A stretch of 64,000 nt of DNA, taken from Medicago truncatula. Its lineage: Eukaryota; Streptophyta; Magnoliopsida; Fabales; Fabaceae. Below, piece by piece: positions 45,469 through 57,997 of the stretch. The stretch spans positions 51,857,762 to 51,921,761 of the forward strand of contig NC_053042.1 of assembly GCF_003473485.1 (NCBI RefSeq), written 5' to 3'. Position 1 is the stretch's first letter. Each line of letters starts with the position of its first letter. A model generated the notes under the pieces. The model worked only from the letters and a program-made list of their open reading frames with translations. It was not told the origin of the DNA and searched no databases. The translations under genes and the position numbers were made by a program.

Positions 45469-45777
45469 TAACGGCGGAGAAGGTTGAAAGTTCGGTGCCT
45501 TGGTGTAACATTAAGAGGTCTCAAGGCTGAACTGACTGAATTCAACCAAGGAGTCAACCTCACAGACACAAGGATGGTGGAACACGTTCGGTATAAACGT
45601 CCAACGCTCGACGAGGGGAGAGTATCATTCACTTGAGTGGAATTAACGAACGACGAAAACATGACGAGCATATTTTTGGAGCACAGCATGTTCCAGTGGA
45701 TCGATATGCGGGTGAAGTTGCTTAGATCAACTGAAGATATCATCAAAAGTTTGATTCCGCCAGAAGATAGTCATTAG
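45469..45777 (+). pseudogene. Second MuDR-like N-terminal fragment
   Basis: The frame reads LKVRCLGVTLRGLKAELTEF, NLTDTRMVEHVRYKRPTLDE, a TGA, then VELTNDENMTSIFLEHSMFQ and LLRSTEDIIKSLIPPEDSH before TAG. Block order parallels the fragment at 20161 (LKDQLDQ, VWFNWMKLRNADDV, IEEIQKSL), so both come from one family of Mutator-like proteins. The 11.35-kb element at 45781 inserted exactly at this stop codon. Confidence 0.5.
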
Positions 45778-46351
45778 TTAGGTGCCATCTAGCATGCCAA
45801 AGGGCATATTGTTTGGTATGGTGCACAAGTTGCAAATTCACCTTAGATTTAATATTAAATAATTGAAAGGCCAGGATTAAAGAAGTGCTACTTGAATAGT
45901 AAGCATTTGTTTGTATTTTTGGAAATTGCAGAAATAGTCATCCACACTTTTATAATTATAGTTTATTATAATTAATAGTTTTTTATTTGTGCATTAAGAA
46001 AATCATATTATGCAGTAAGAGACTTGCTTTTTTTTTTCACCATCTTCGTCAAAAAATCATGTGTATTTATGATAACCCGTAAATTAAGCATTAGAAGGAA
46101 GAAAAAAAAAATTCTCTCAAAAAAAAAATGTTTTTTTAGTAACCTCAATGCAATTGCAATTGTTAATAAAATTCATGTGACCATCTTCATAATCACCTAT
46201 TAATTAGCTTGCATTTGGATGATTTCTTCTTGGTGCCACGTTCAAGATACAGTGGTTGTGTGAATTTGTTGCAGGTTAATCAAACGTCTTTAATTTTTAA
46301 TTAAAAAAGAGGCTATTTTCTTGCAGATCTGATTCTTAAATATTGGAACCG

Positions 46352-46431
46352 CATGCTTCACAGGTTGGTAATTCCTTATTTGCTTCACAGGTTGGTAATT
46401 CCTTGTTTGCTGTACAGGTTGAGATTTCTCG
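46352..46431. repeat. Triplicated 27-bp unit
   Basis: CACAGGTTGGTAATTCCTTA and two further copies (CACAGGTTGGTAATTCCTTG, then a diverged TACAGGTTGAGATTTC) follow each other with TTGCT(T) spacers, inside the left arm of the Mutator-like element. Confidence 0.75.
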
Positions 46432-47339
46432 TGGGGAAAATTAATTCTCATATTGATATGAGTTTCATGGATGTTGAATCCAAAAAAAATAAAAAATCAA
46501 ACGCGTTTTTTGAATTAAAAATCCTAAAAAAAAAAAAATTAGTGATTGGCTTTTGGATTTTAAAAATAACCTTGTGCTTTCTTCATGCCTTCGATTCCAA
46601 TCAAAATTGGGTAATAATCGTTGAATTTTATTGTGTGCCAAGGTAGATCCAGTCGGGTTGATTCGCGGGTCAAAAAACCCGTTTTTGCAATCAACGGGCG
46701 AGGAAGATGAGTTACAAAAAAAAAAAAAAAAGGTCTCAATTCATGTTTCGAACAGGAGATCAATAACTCAGGAAACCATAACATAAACACCAACACCAAC
46801 TAGACTGCGCTTCAAATTGTTTCTTACTTAGGAACTTTAATTTATTTACTTACCACTATTAACTGTTTTGAATTGTGAGCATTTAATCAATGATTTAATT
46901 AATTTAATTTTGGGTTTAGAAAGTCTAAATAAAATATATATGAACACATACACTAATGATAAAATTTAAAAAAGAGAGACGATATTAAGTGATGTGACTA
47001 AATTATTATTTTCTTAAAATTTTATCATCATTATTGTGTGCGTGTGACCGAATTTTTTTATTTGAGGTTTTGTCCAACTAAATATTTCTCATCTATAAAA
47101 AATATTTCAACTCTTGAATAAGACCAAAGAAGATCAAGAACGAAGTACGAACTCGAAATTCTGAGGGAATGGTTTGTAAGATCGACAGACCTCTGAGAAT
47201 CCGATCTAAGAAATTCCAATTCATATATCCTTAGTGGTCTATTAAGGTCGTTTTCAATGGTCTAATTGATTGTATTTGTTGCCGTTTAAATTCTAGCCAT
47301 GTTTCAGTCCCCGGATGAGTGTAGTTTCTAAATTGACTA

Positions 47340-50010
47340 GTTCCAAAGGCATTTTAACAAATGAAACACGCATACTTCTGTGTCACTTTCGGATTCGAAA
47401 TGTTTTAAATTCCATTAAATGTATTTTTTTTAAGGAAAATTCCATTAAATGTATTGAATTGTGATCAAATAATTCAATTTTTTTAATGAATCAATTAATG
47501 CATAATTTAATTCATTTCAGCATGTTTTTTTTTGTAACAATTTCATCATGGTTTTATGTACAGTGTAAGACTTTTTTTAAAAGAATACAGTAAAAGACTT
47601 GTGTCTTACGTAAATACAAATCTAAATAAAATTTATTTGCACACATTTGTCGATAATAAAACATAAAATAGAGATTATATTAAATTATGAGACTAAATTA
47701 TTTCTCTTATAAATTTTATCATTTATGTGTGTTCAAACATTTTTTTATTTTATGTTGTGTCCAAATCTCTACTAACAATAAATGAAAGTTAAAATGAGAC
47801 CAAGGAGTTAACTCTCTCTCCAACAAGTCGGTCCTAGTTTTTTTCTCTAGGTTTTCTCTTACAGTTTCTTCATCGATGGTGGTTTTGGGTCAAGTGTCGA
47901 GGGTCATGTTATCTTGTGCCCTTAGGGCACGTGTTAAGCATTAAATTTTTTGTCATTAATGGTAAATATTATCATATATTTTTGTAGGCATTATGTTGTT
48001 ATATGCTATTAACTTGGATGTTGTGAGTTTGTTCGCAAATTCATCCTTTACATTTTTAGCAGTGTTAAATGATGTAATCTCTCGATTTGAATGAATGAAT
48101 ATCATTTTGTTTTTGTCAAAAAAAATATATGAAAGTTAAAGTACAGCAAAATTTCATAATCGTCCTCTTTAAAATTAATGATCTCCTTAATTTTATGTGC
48201 ATAATTGTTATTTTGCAAGATTTATTTTAATTGTTTTACTTTTTTTTAACTAATTATGGATAATTGTCATATGTAACAAATTTCCACGGATAACTATGGA
48301 ATCAATTTATTTGTTTTTCAAAAAATGACTTTTTTTTACCAAGTTTTAAAAAATGGTTTTGGAATACTTTTAAAATATTATTTGTTTTTTAATTAAAAAC
48401 AAAAAGGTGTAATGAGATAATTTTTTGCAGATGAACTTTTTGTAATGTTCTTAACACTTGTGCAAAAAATTGTTCAAAATCTTTAAAGTTTAAGCATAAT
48501 TAAACAAATTTAGATTTAGTAGGGACTAAAATTGAATGGATAGTTTTTTTATATGGACTAAAAACACTATTAAAATTAAGTAAGGACTAAACTTAAAAGA
48601 TCCCAATTTTTTAGGGACCAAAAACATATGATGTCATTTACCACATGAGAGTCATGTCACTTGAAATGTCAATGTGACATGTCTAAGTCAGCATTCTGTT
48701 AGTCTAGTCAGCACAGTTTGACGGCAATGACCTAACTTACCAACAGCAAAAAATGTTCGAGATAAAAAATTTAATAAAATTTAAATAAGGACCAATGCTG
48801 GAAGCTCGCTTATTTGCAGGACTTTAAACTTAATTAACCCAATTAAAAATATATAGAACCTTGAAGAAGAAATCGAGATTCATCTTTCTTTTTACGTATG
48901 AAGGTACAAATTTTAATCCTATGAACAAAATTAAATCAATCATCTTCAACTTTGTCTTAACTTTCATCCTTTTCTCCATAATCTTTGTAATTCTAAACTC
49001 ATAAATCTCCAAATTATTTTTTTCTTCTCAAATTAATTATTTTTGATTTCATATTTGACATTAGATTATGGATTTTGATTGATATTGATGTTTAGTAACA
49101 TCAATTAGCATGACTGATGATGGAATAGAGCAAATGAAATTCAAGTTTGATTGATAAATTCAGCTTCTTGAACTGATTTATATGGCTGAATTTCTCTTTC
49201 CAAAAGTTCAATTGTTTTTTTTCTATAAATTTTTGGATTCTTGAATCAAACTGGAAAATCAAACACTTGGTGAGATGTGAATTTTTTTTGGTGTCTCAAC
49301 CATGATTCTCAGAATTCACGACACAACAAACCACCAACATTTAAGAGACTTGTGTGCAGTGCTTGTAGAAAGAAAAACAGCAGAAAGATTTCTATAGATC
49401 TGAAATTTTTAACAGATCTAGGAGGTAGTTCCTTCAAAGAAATTCTTGAACCTCACCTGGTATTTTCATATTATGATCAGTTAGAATGGAATCACAGTGA
49501 AGGAATGAGACCCACTGCTGCCCAATTTCTAGATTCAGTTATTACGGGTTGGGTTCGTGCAGATCACGGGTTATTAGATCAGTTAGAACGGTTCTGAAGA
49601 AAACTGAAAATATTTTGTAGAAGCATAAAAAAAAAAAAAAAAGCTTCAGATCGGTATACCAATGGTTGCTTACCATTCTGTAAAAATGGAAAATGAAAGA
49701 GAAGGAATTAGGAAGAAAGAGAAGGTCACATGCATTTGTTTTGTGTTGACCGGAAGCAATTGAATTCAATTATAATTATAGTAATAAATAATAAGCAATG
49801 ATATAGCAATAGGCATTGAGTGGTCTGACTCTTTCACCATAAACTAGGTGCGTCTTCTTACGGTTTGTCCACTCACATCCTTCACACATTAATAATTTAA
49901 TTTAAAACGATTAATCAATCAATTACTCCCACCCACTTTCGTTGAGGTAGATTTGTTGACTTGTTCAACTTTTACATATACTAATAATATTATTTTTACT
50001 TTTCAAGATG
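47340..50010. other. Interior of the Mutator-like element, no clear gene
   Basis: Contains a likely non-LTR tail ending in TTTTTGTCAAAAAAAA near 48110 and fragments of dispersed 'GGGACTAAAA' repeats (48520-48800). An open stretch at 49277-49597 (plus) has no ATG near its start and no domain I recognise. It could be a captured gene fragment, but the evidence is weak. Confidence 0.35.
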
Positions 50011-50012
50011 TA

Positions 50013-50273
50013 GTTCTCCTTCCGTCCCTTAATAAATGACCTAGTTGACAATATGCATTATTGACTTGATATACGTTGACCATACTTTTCTAGTAATTCA
50101 CAAAGATAAATAATATCATGTAAGATGTTGTTGGATTTGTCTCGATGAGTATTTTTAAAATATTAAATTTTTATAATTATTTTTAGTAGAGAATTGAAGA
50201 TATCAAAGATAAAACATATGCATTGGTATGTGTGTCAGAGTCAACTAGGTCATTTATTTAGGGACGGAGGGAG
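50013..50273. mobile_element. Stowaway-like MITE, 261 bp
   Basis: Left TCCTTCCGTCCCTTAATAAA, right TTTATTTAGGGACGGAGGGA, with matching inner arms (ATGACCTAGTTGAC / GTCAACTAGGTCAT) and flanking TA at 50011-50012 and 50274-50275. Confidence 0.8.
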
Positions 50274-51822
50274 TAGTAAGAGAGCATCTGATAATAAGTG
50301 TCTCTAAATTACTTTTCTCTTCAATTCATGTTGATTCGTCACATCATCAACAATAAATCATTATAACTTGAATAAATAATTACACCTTCTATCATATATT
50401 AGGGAGGAGTGTTATTTGAACAATCATTTGGTTGACAACTTATGGGAAAGCCATAATCTTCAAAGAAAAAGTTGGTATTTGCACAAAAATCAAAGAAATA
50501 GAGAGATAAAGTAAAAAATAATGTGAGTATGAGAGAGAAAGTTGTCACAAAATGGATGTTCAAATATCATTTCTCTGTATTAGATGACCTCCTTCTATCA
50601 TATATTAGATGATTTATTTGATAAGATGCAGTGTTGATCTAACATATTTTAATCATATTTTTTAACTAATGTATAAAGATAAATAATGACTTCATCAATA
50701 TTTTAAAAATATTAAAATTCCATAACTTTTTTCTAATAAACGAAAGCATAACTGTAAAAATAATGTCTTCATCAATATTTTAACTAATTTATAGGGACCA
50801 AAATCTGTCACTTTTTTTACGAGTACTAAAAATGAAATTTAGTATATTTATATGGACTAAAAACTCAAATAACCCCTGTTTTCTTTTGTTATAGCTTAGG
50901 GAAAACTAATAATCGTTTGCTATAGTTTTTTTAATAAAAAATAACTTTGAAAAAAAATAATAAATTATTTTTAAGCGTATTGCTTTCATTTGTTACAATT
51001 TAAAAAAAAAAAAAATTAGAATCTAAAGAAAATCCAAAAAGAGCTTCAAATGAGATACTATTAAGAATCAGTTTGTTACAGGTTTAAATAAAATCAATAA
51101 GACCATTGAAAACGACCTAGGAGACCTACAAGAATACAAGAACTGAAATTTCTCAGATCGGATTCCCGTAGGTTAGTCGATCGGACGAACTATCCCCTCA
51201 GAAACTAGTCAACTCAGGAAACTAATTTACTCAGGGGACCTAAACGTGGCTAGATTATGAACGGCAACAAGGAAAACCAATCAAACCGTTCAAAACGACC
51301 TTAGTAGACCTACAACAATACATCAACTGGAATTTCTCAAATCGGATTCCCGGAGGTTAGTCGATCGGACGAACTATCTCCTCAGAAATTGGTAAACTTT
51401 GGAACTAGTTTACTTCGGGGACAAAAATAATTAATCTAACCGTCGAATATGATCTAAATACACTAAGAAAGAAATAGGAACTTACATTTCTACTATCATA
51501 ATCTTATTGACAAGTTCATCCGACAAACTATCCCCACAAAAACATAGGCAACTAGGAAGACCATTCATACGACGACTGAAACAAAGATTTTGATTGCCAA
51601 ATTTCAAGTTTGTACATAGTTATTAATCCTCTTTGGTCTTATTCAACGGTTGAATTATTTATATCGAAGATAAATACTTAGTTGAACACAACCACAAATA
51701 AAAACTTCGGACACACACAACAATGATGATAATTTAAAATAATATAATTTAATCACATCACTTAATATCATTTTTTTTAATTTATCATTAATATATGTGT
51801 GTTCATATAAACTGTAGGCTAA

Positions 51823-52917
51823 AATGCTCTTTTGATCCTATAACTATAGTTTTGGTATCGGATTGATCCCTAAGTAATAAAAACTCCGTTTAAGTCATTC
51901 TCCGTTATATGTTTTGGTCCATTCCGTTAGATTTTTGAAAAAAATTGTTAACTCATGTACACGTGTCTGTTTAGCATTGGCTCAACACTTATTTTATTTC
52001 CATCATCTTCTCCATCTCGATTCTTCATCCCCTTCATCCATTTCTGAAAAATAAAAAGAACATCTATGGCAGCAACAACAACAATTTTAACATCATCATG
52101 AAGTAACCCATAAATCTTCTCATACAACCACAACAAAATCAAATCGCAACAACAAAACCGTAATTTCTGCTGCAGCAACAACAACTTAAATCTTTTCATC
52201 ATCCTCTCATACCAAAAAAAAAACCCATAAATTCTCCACCATCACAACCACCAGATTCGTCCTCATCACTTCCTTCAACTTGATACCGTAAATTCTATGT
52301 ATGTGAGTTTTTGAAGAAAATGGGTTTAAAATCATCCTCTAAAGTTTACAACTTTTCATTTTCTTTTTGTTCATGGAAAGGTGAATGATTTTAGAAGCTT
52401 TGACTTGTCAAAAAACAATTTCTCTTATGAAATTCCTAAAGCTTTGAGTTCCCTTGTGGGTTAGAGGTTATTCTTGCCCGTGTTTGTTGAAGAACCTGAA
52501 ATGGGTTAGATGTTTTTGTGTTCTAAAATTGATTTTTTTTGTGTGTTTTGAAATCGTTTTTTTTTTGGAAAATAAGGGTTTTTTTATTTGAATTTGGGTT
52601 GATGTTGTTGTCTGTTGTTGTTGAATTTTTTATGTTGTTGGCGGAGTTGCTGTTGTTCATGTTGTTTTTCCAGAAATTGAGATGGAGAAGATGAAGAAAA
52701 TAAAATTAAGTCTCTTAAAAAAAATTAAGTTTTCAACCAATGCCATGATGACATGTGTATAACAGTTAACTTTTTTATAAAACCTAACGTAAACCTAACG
52801 GAATAGACTAAAATGACTAGCAAAAATAAAATTAAACGACTTAAACGGAATTTTTATTACTTAAGGAACCAATCCGATACTAAAAATATAGTTAAGGGAC
52901 CAAAAGAGCACTTTAGC
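51823..52917. mobile_element. Inverted-repeat GGCTAAAAT element, about 1.1 kb
   Basis: Left GGCTAAAATGCTCTTTTGAT, right CCAAAAGAGCACTTTAGCC, with long inverted arms (ATTTTTATTACTTA, CCGTTAGATTTT). The related sequence at 55321-55380 runs straight across this site (TTCAGATAAATTTTATTTTG), acting as an empty-site reference. No target duplication is clear. The centre has Leu/Asn-rich gene-like leftovers (GCTTTGAGTTCCCTTGTGGG near 52441) resembling part of a leucine-rich repeat kinase, too short to call. Confidence 0.65.
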
Positions 52918-53478
52918 CTATATTTTATTTTGATTTGCTTTATATAGAAATCCAAAATTAAATGAATTAAATCATTGATTTTTTCTCACACCACTATAAG
53001 TGTAAAAACTACTATTTTTTTTTGTTGCACTAATTTTACGATGGGTTGCTTTATGAAATTAACTAGTATATCAAACACTTGATGGATCAATTAATTAAAC
53101 CATTATAATCAATATTATAAAATGATTGTAATTATATATGTGATGTTAAAAAATTAATCGTGCAATTGTTTAAATTAATTCGCAATTGTTTAAATTAAAA
53201 TTAATTGTCTATTGTTTTGTACAATTATTTATTTTTTATAAGATATAATTGTCGATATAACGAATCACAGAAAGACATTACTCCGACAACTAAAACAAAC
53301 TTAACCGTCTAATGATAGCAAATATAATCAACTCAGATTGCGACATATTTGTACTACTGTGGCAATGTAATTTTTATGATTGCTTCTATTTTCAGTCTTT
53401 GACAAGCTTTTATATGATTGCTTCTATTTTTGGTTGATTAACTTAATTTAAATCAGGTTATATATGATTGTTTCTATA

Positions 53479-53955
53479 GAAGTTATTTTTTTAGAAAATG
53501 AATTTTCATGGATTTAGTACTAATTTTGGAATCTACTTGTCATCTGGAGAATGAATATGAAAATGATGTATAAAACTTGTTTAATTTCTGAGTTTGTGCT
53601 GCATATGATTTGGATTTGGTTACAAGACTTTAACTTTTTGAAGAATGTTCATTTTGTTATAGCTACCCTTATCTTGAGCAGCTAGCAGGATGAATATATG
53701 AATATGCATACAAAGGTATAATCACTCATTGGTTGTTGTATGTTAATGAACGATGCTTGATGCTTAGTTTTATATAAGTTATTTTTTGAGAAAATGAATT
53801 TTCATAGATTTAGTACTAATTTTGTAATCTACTCCTCATGTGGAGAATGTATATGAAAATGATGTAGAAGATTTGTTTAATTGTTTAGTCTGTGATGCAT
53901 ATATGGTTTGGATTTGGTTACCAGAATATATTATTAGAGACTAGGTTAACTTTTT
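53479..53955. repeat. Tandem duplication, unit about 296 bp
   Basis: AGAAAATGAATTTTCAT.GATTTAGTACTAATTTTG occurs at about 53493 and 53788, followed in both by GGAGAATG.ATATGAAAATGATGTA and GTTTGGATTTGGTTAC-like sequence. Confidence 0.75.
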
Positions 53956-54144
53956 ATGTCACTGTTCCTGTACCTCCAAAATAGTATTGATAGTTGATTA
54001 TGGTTTGTACATAGTTCTCCTTTGCTTGTTGTTCTGTTTTTTAATGAAAAATGTTTCACATTTGTTTTGGTGATAATGTCTTTCAAGTTTCAGGTATGCT
54101 AAGGAGGTTCCATTTGGTTTACAAGAAGTACTTGTGTCTGCTGT

Positions 54145-54680
54145 TTGAACGGATTTGGAACCCGAGAGAATGTTGCATTTTGTAGTTGTGTTTGGGGTGT
54201 TTTCTGGTGGACTGGCTTTTCTGCTGTGCTGATTTTTTTTTCTGTTGTTCGCAGGTTCTGTTTGCTGTTTTGGTGGGTGCTGCCTTCTGTTAAGGGCGGC
54301 TGCTGCTATGTGCACCTGCTGTCAGCTGGTGTTTTTTTTGTTGTTGTTGTCAGCAGCTTCTGTGGTGCGGTTCAGCACGTGTTGGTGTGCTTGGGGGCTG
54401 GGTTTGGTGCGGCGTTATGCGTAGGGGGTCATTGTTCTTGTCCGGCTGCCTTTCCGGATAGTTTTTGGGTCTTTGTATACCTTTGCATCAGTCACTTGCT
54501 TTAGGAGGCTGAGTTTTTCTTTTTGTTTGGCTCTTTTTGGTGTGGTTTGGGTCAGGTGTTCCGCCTATATACGACATCCTTGTTTGTGTTGATTTGTTTC
54601 GTTTTGCTTGCGCGGTTGGTTATTGTGCAGCTTGCACCCTTCCGTTGCTTAATAAATTTTGCAGATTCAAATAAAAAAAA
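54145..54680 (+). repeat. Probable non-LTR retrotransposon 3' tail
   Basis: A GC-richer, Cys/Val/Phe-rich open stretch (119 codons, no domain seen) runs into TTGCTTAATAAATTTTGCAG and an A-tract at about 54671. Composition contrasts with its surroundings. The poly-A end suggests a 5'-truncated LINE or a retrocopy; the frame is probably not a gene. Confidence 0.35.
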
Positions 54681-55391
54681 AGTTTGATTAATTCATACTT
54701 TTAGAGAAATGTTACGTTGAACAAAACATTCGTATGATAAAAAAAGTAGAAAATGCTGTTATGAAACTCAAAAAAAAGACAATATTAATTTCATTGATTT
54801 TTTTAATTGTTTATATAAGGAAATAAATAAATACGGTAAATTGGAATAAATGTTTTTTTTTTTTTATATTGAGGAGAAGAAAGACAAAAGAAGAAAAGAA
54901 ATAAATATAGTGTGAAATGCAATACAATAACTCCAATCGGATGCTTAATCTGATGGTTTGAAGAATCTAATAAAACTATCAATGGTGGAACATATTGACC
55001 AACTGGTCCATGGAAGAAGGTGTCCTAAATACACTAAGAAAGAAATAGGAACTGACATTTTTCCTATATCTTATAGACAAATTGATAAGACAAACTATCC
55101 CCACAGAAACATAGGCAACTAGGAAGCCCATTCATCTGACGACTAAAACAAAAATTTTGATTGCCGAATTTTAAGTTCGTATGTCGTTCTTAATCCTCTT
55201 TAGAAAAACCCAAATAAATAATTCGAAAACACACACCAATGATGATAAATTTTAAAATAATAATAATAATAATTTAGTCACATCACTTAATATCGTTTTT
55301 TTTTTTATAAATTTATCATTAATGTATGTGTGTTCAGATAAATTTTATTTTGACTTGCTTTATATACAAACCCAAAATTAAATTAATTTAA

Positions 55392-55824
55392 GGCTTAATT
55401 ACTTTTTTGATCCCTTAACTTATTTTTTGGTTTGGTTTTGGTCCCTTAACTATTAAAAGTTTCGTTTTGGTCCCTTAACTTACTTTTTGGTTTCGTTTTA
55501 GTCCCTTAACTATTAAAAGTTTCGTTTTGGTCCTTTAACTTACTTTTTGGTTTCGTTTTGGTCCCTTAACTCTTCCTCCGTCAACCACTTTAGTCGTTTA
55601 TGTTAGGATGAATGTATTAGAGTTAAGGGACAAAAAAATAAGTTAAGGAACCAAAATGAAACCAAAAAGTAAGTTAAAGGACCAAAACGAAACTTTAAAT
55701 AGTTAATGGACGGACCAAAAGAAAACCCAAAAATAAGTTATGGGACTGAAACGAAACTTTTAATAGTTAAGGAACCAAAACGAAACCAAAAAATAAGTTA
55801 AGGGACCAAAAGAGTAATTAAGCC
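55392..55824. mobile_element. Non-autonomous GGCTTAATT element with 9-bp TSD
   Basis: Ends GGCTTAATTACTTTTTTGAT and GTAATTAAGCC. Arms are repeats of GGTCCCTTAACT. Direct repeat TTAATTTAA at 55383-55391 and 55825-55833. The opposite arm of the host element (46880-46910) keeps an uninterrupted version of the site. Confidence 0.85.
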
Positions 55825-57145
55825 TTAATTTAATCATTAATTTTTTGCTCACAATTCAAAACCGGCAATAGGAAATAAGTAGAATAAAAATCCAATAAAT
55901 GAATAATTGAACGCGTGGTGAAGTTGGTGTTGTTTATGGGTTATCCTGTCATAAGTCGGCTGTTCGAGACATGTGATGTGAATATTTTTATGTTTTTTTT
56001 TTAAACTCATCTTCTTCGCCCGTAGTCTTTTAAATGGGTTTTTTTGACCCGCGAAACGACCCGACCGGATCTCCCTTGGTACACAATGAAATTCAACTAT
56101 TTTTACGCAGTTTTGATCGGAATTGAATGGCATGAAGAAATCACAGACTTATTTTTCAAATCCACAAGCTAATCGCAGATTTTATTTTTTAGGGTTCTTT
56201 TAAAAAAACTCGTTTGATTCTTTCTATATCACCGAATTGACTACTTATCACTGTAACAGTTTCGATTCAGCATCTATGAAACCCATATCAATTTGAGAGC
56301 TAATTATTCTCACCAGAAATCTCAAACAACAAAATATGGGTTATGGGTAAAACTGAAACAATTGAGAGCTCAATTTCTTCAAACTTTGAATATATTTATA
56401 CGAATTTTGTAACCGTAACATAAGATTTGAGGGAAGAAATGAAGTTTGGACGGCGGAAACTCTACATTAATTTGATTTTTGCCATTTTTTTTTTATCAAT
56501 TCGCGTAACATATGGAAATAGGAAGCAAGAGATTCATATCTAGAGTTGTTGCTGCGATTAGCAATTTGTTAAATTTCTTGTATGAAATTTGTATTAATGG
56601 TAAAGAAATAATCAATTTAATTTGAGATTTTCTCATGCTTTTAATTTCTGGGTTGATAAGATTGTGAATCCCTAAAAAAAAAAAAAAGATTGTGAATTGT
56701 GAAGATGAATCCCAACACTTTTTTTTAGGATTACACACAAAATTAATGAGTAAATGTCAATGGTTAAATAAAAATTTGAAATAAAGAAGGTAAGTTAATG
56801 TTGTTGTTAATGCCCAGAATTAATAAAGAAGGTAAATTAACACTCATGATTATTATTTACTTTGCGTAAAATAAAATTTAGGGAAAAAAATATAAGCTGT
56901 TTATTTATTTAAACTTACAAATTGTATAATAGAAAAGTTTATTATGTGGGGCAAATGTGCAATAATCAAAACTATTTTGGTGTATCTATAATAACATTAA
57001 ACACAATATTAGGGGTCAATGTCAAAAACTCAATAAAACTTGAAAAACTAGTTATTGTATGTATTTTTATTTATTTTCATTTTTGTGCACCATACCAAAC
57101 AATATGCCCTTTGGCAGGCTAGATGGCACCCATTAGTTAGGGTAA

Positions 57146-57700
57146 GGTGCATTCCAACTACAACAATTGTTGTCTTCCTTTGAATGAGATAAATTCAAAC
57201 CTTTCGCTCGGCATTCATGTTTTTCCTTTGAAAAGATTAAATTCTTGTTAGGCTGGTTTAGATGAAGGTATTAAGTGTCAAGGAATGAACCTCATTTCGT
57301 TGGCACTTGAATACCATCATTTAAAGCACGTCTAACAAAAATTTATTCTTTTCAAAGGAAAACATGAATGCCGGGTGAAATGTTGGAGTCCTGTTGTTTG
57401 ACAGGTTTGAATCTATCTCATTCAAAGGTAAGACAATTGTTGGAGTTTGAATGCACATTCCAACTGCAACAATTGTCTTACTATGGATGGGGCAATTCAA
57501 ACTTGTTAATCGGCAGGACTTCAGTATTCGATAAGCGTCTTGAACGCTGGTATTCAAGTGTCAAGAAATGCACCTCATTCTTTTGACACTTGAATACCAG
57601 TGTTCCAGATGATGATCGAATACTGGTGTCCTGCTGCTTAGCAAGTTTGAATTTGCCCCATTCAGTGGTAAGATGATTGTTGCAGTTGGAAGGTAAATTT
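57146..57700. repeat. Two adjacent foldback (hairpin) sequences
   Basis: Foldback 1: 57149-57300 pairs with 57303-57460 (CATTCATGTTTTTCCTTTGA with TCAAAGGAAAACATGAATG). Foldback 2: 57456-57570 pairs with 57572-57697 (GGTATTCAAGTGTCAAGAAA with TTTGACACTTGAATACC). Both centres share the phrase for AAGTGTCAA..AATG.ACCTCATT. Each could fold as a hairpin of more than 100 bp. Short frames here are mirror images of the arms. Confidence 0.75.
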
Positions 57701-57997
57701 TGGAATGTAATGTAATGTGTGTGTAATGCAATGTAATGTGATAACATATATTTTGTTTTGAATGGAACAATAATTATCTTATTTATTCACTTTCAAATTT
57801 ATTTATTCATTACACAATTTTAATTAGTTGAATTCACGTTAGATTTAATTAGTTTTTATTATTCAAAACGCGACTTTAATCAAAATTATTCCAAATGCGA
57901 TTTTATTCTAAGTACCATAATGTCAAACAAAATGTGCGCGACACAAAAATAAAACATAAAAAAATCCAAAATAATTAGGCTTTAAAAGCCATTACAT

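Larger units (their letters stand above)
45781..57130. mobile_element. Large Mutator-like element, 11.35 kb, with long inverted arms
   Basis: Ends GGTGCCATCTAGCATGCCAA and its inverted partner GCTAGATGGCACC, with about 50 bp of near-identity (CAAAGGGCATATTGTTTGGT and so on). The 9-bp direct repeat CATTAGTTA lies at 45772-45780 and 57131-57139. Inner arms also match in inverse: roughly 46420-47330 with 55100-56320 (for example GACCCGCGAAACG / CGCGGGTCAAAAA, and TTAAGTGATGTGACTAAATT). A second partial inverse copy of the inner arm is at 51060-51820. No transposase was found inside; later insertions are listed separately. Confidence 0.85.

Noticed and set aside
49277..49597. 106-codon open stretch inside the Mutator-like element, possibly a captured gene piece
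   Set aside because: No ATG near its start, no recognisable domain, and it runs into an A-tract. Not supported as a gene.
54145..54504. 119-codon open frame rich in Cys, Val and Phe
   Set aside because: Composition-driven, no domain, lies in what looks like a LINE tail with poly-A.
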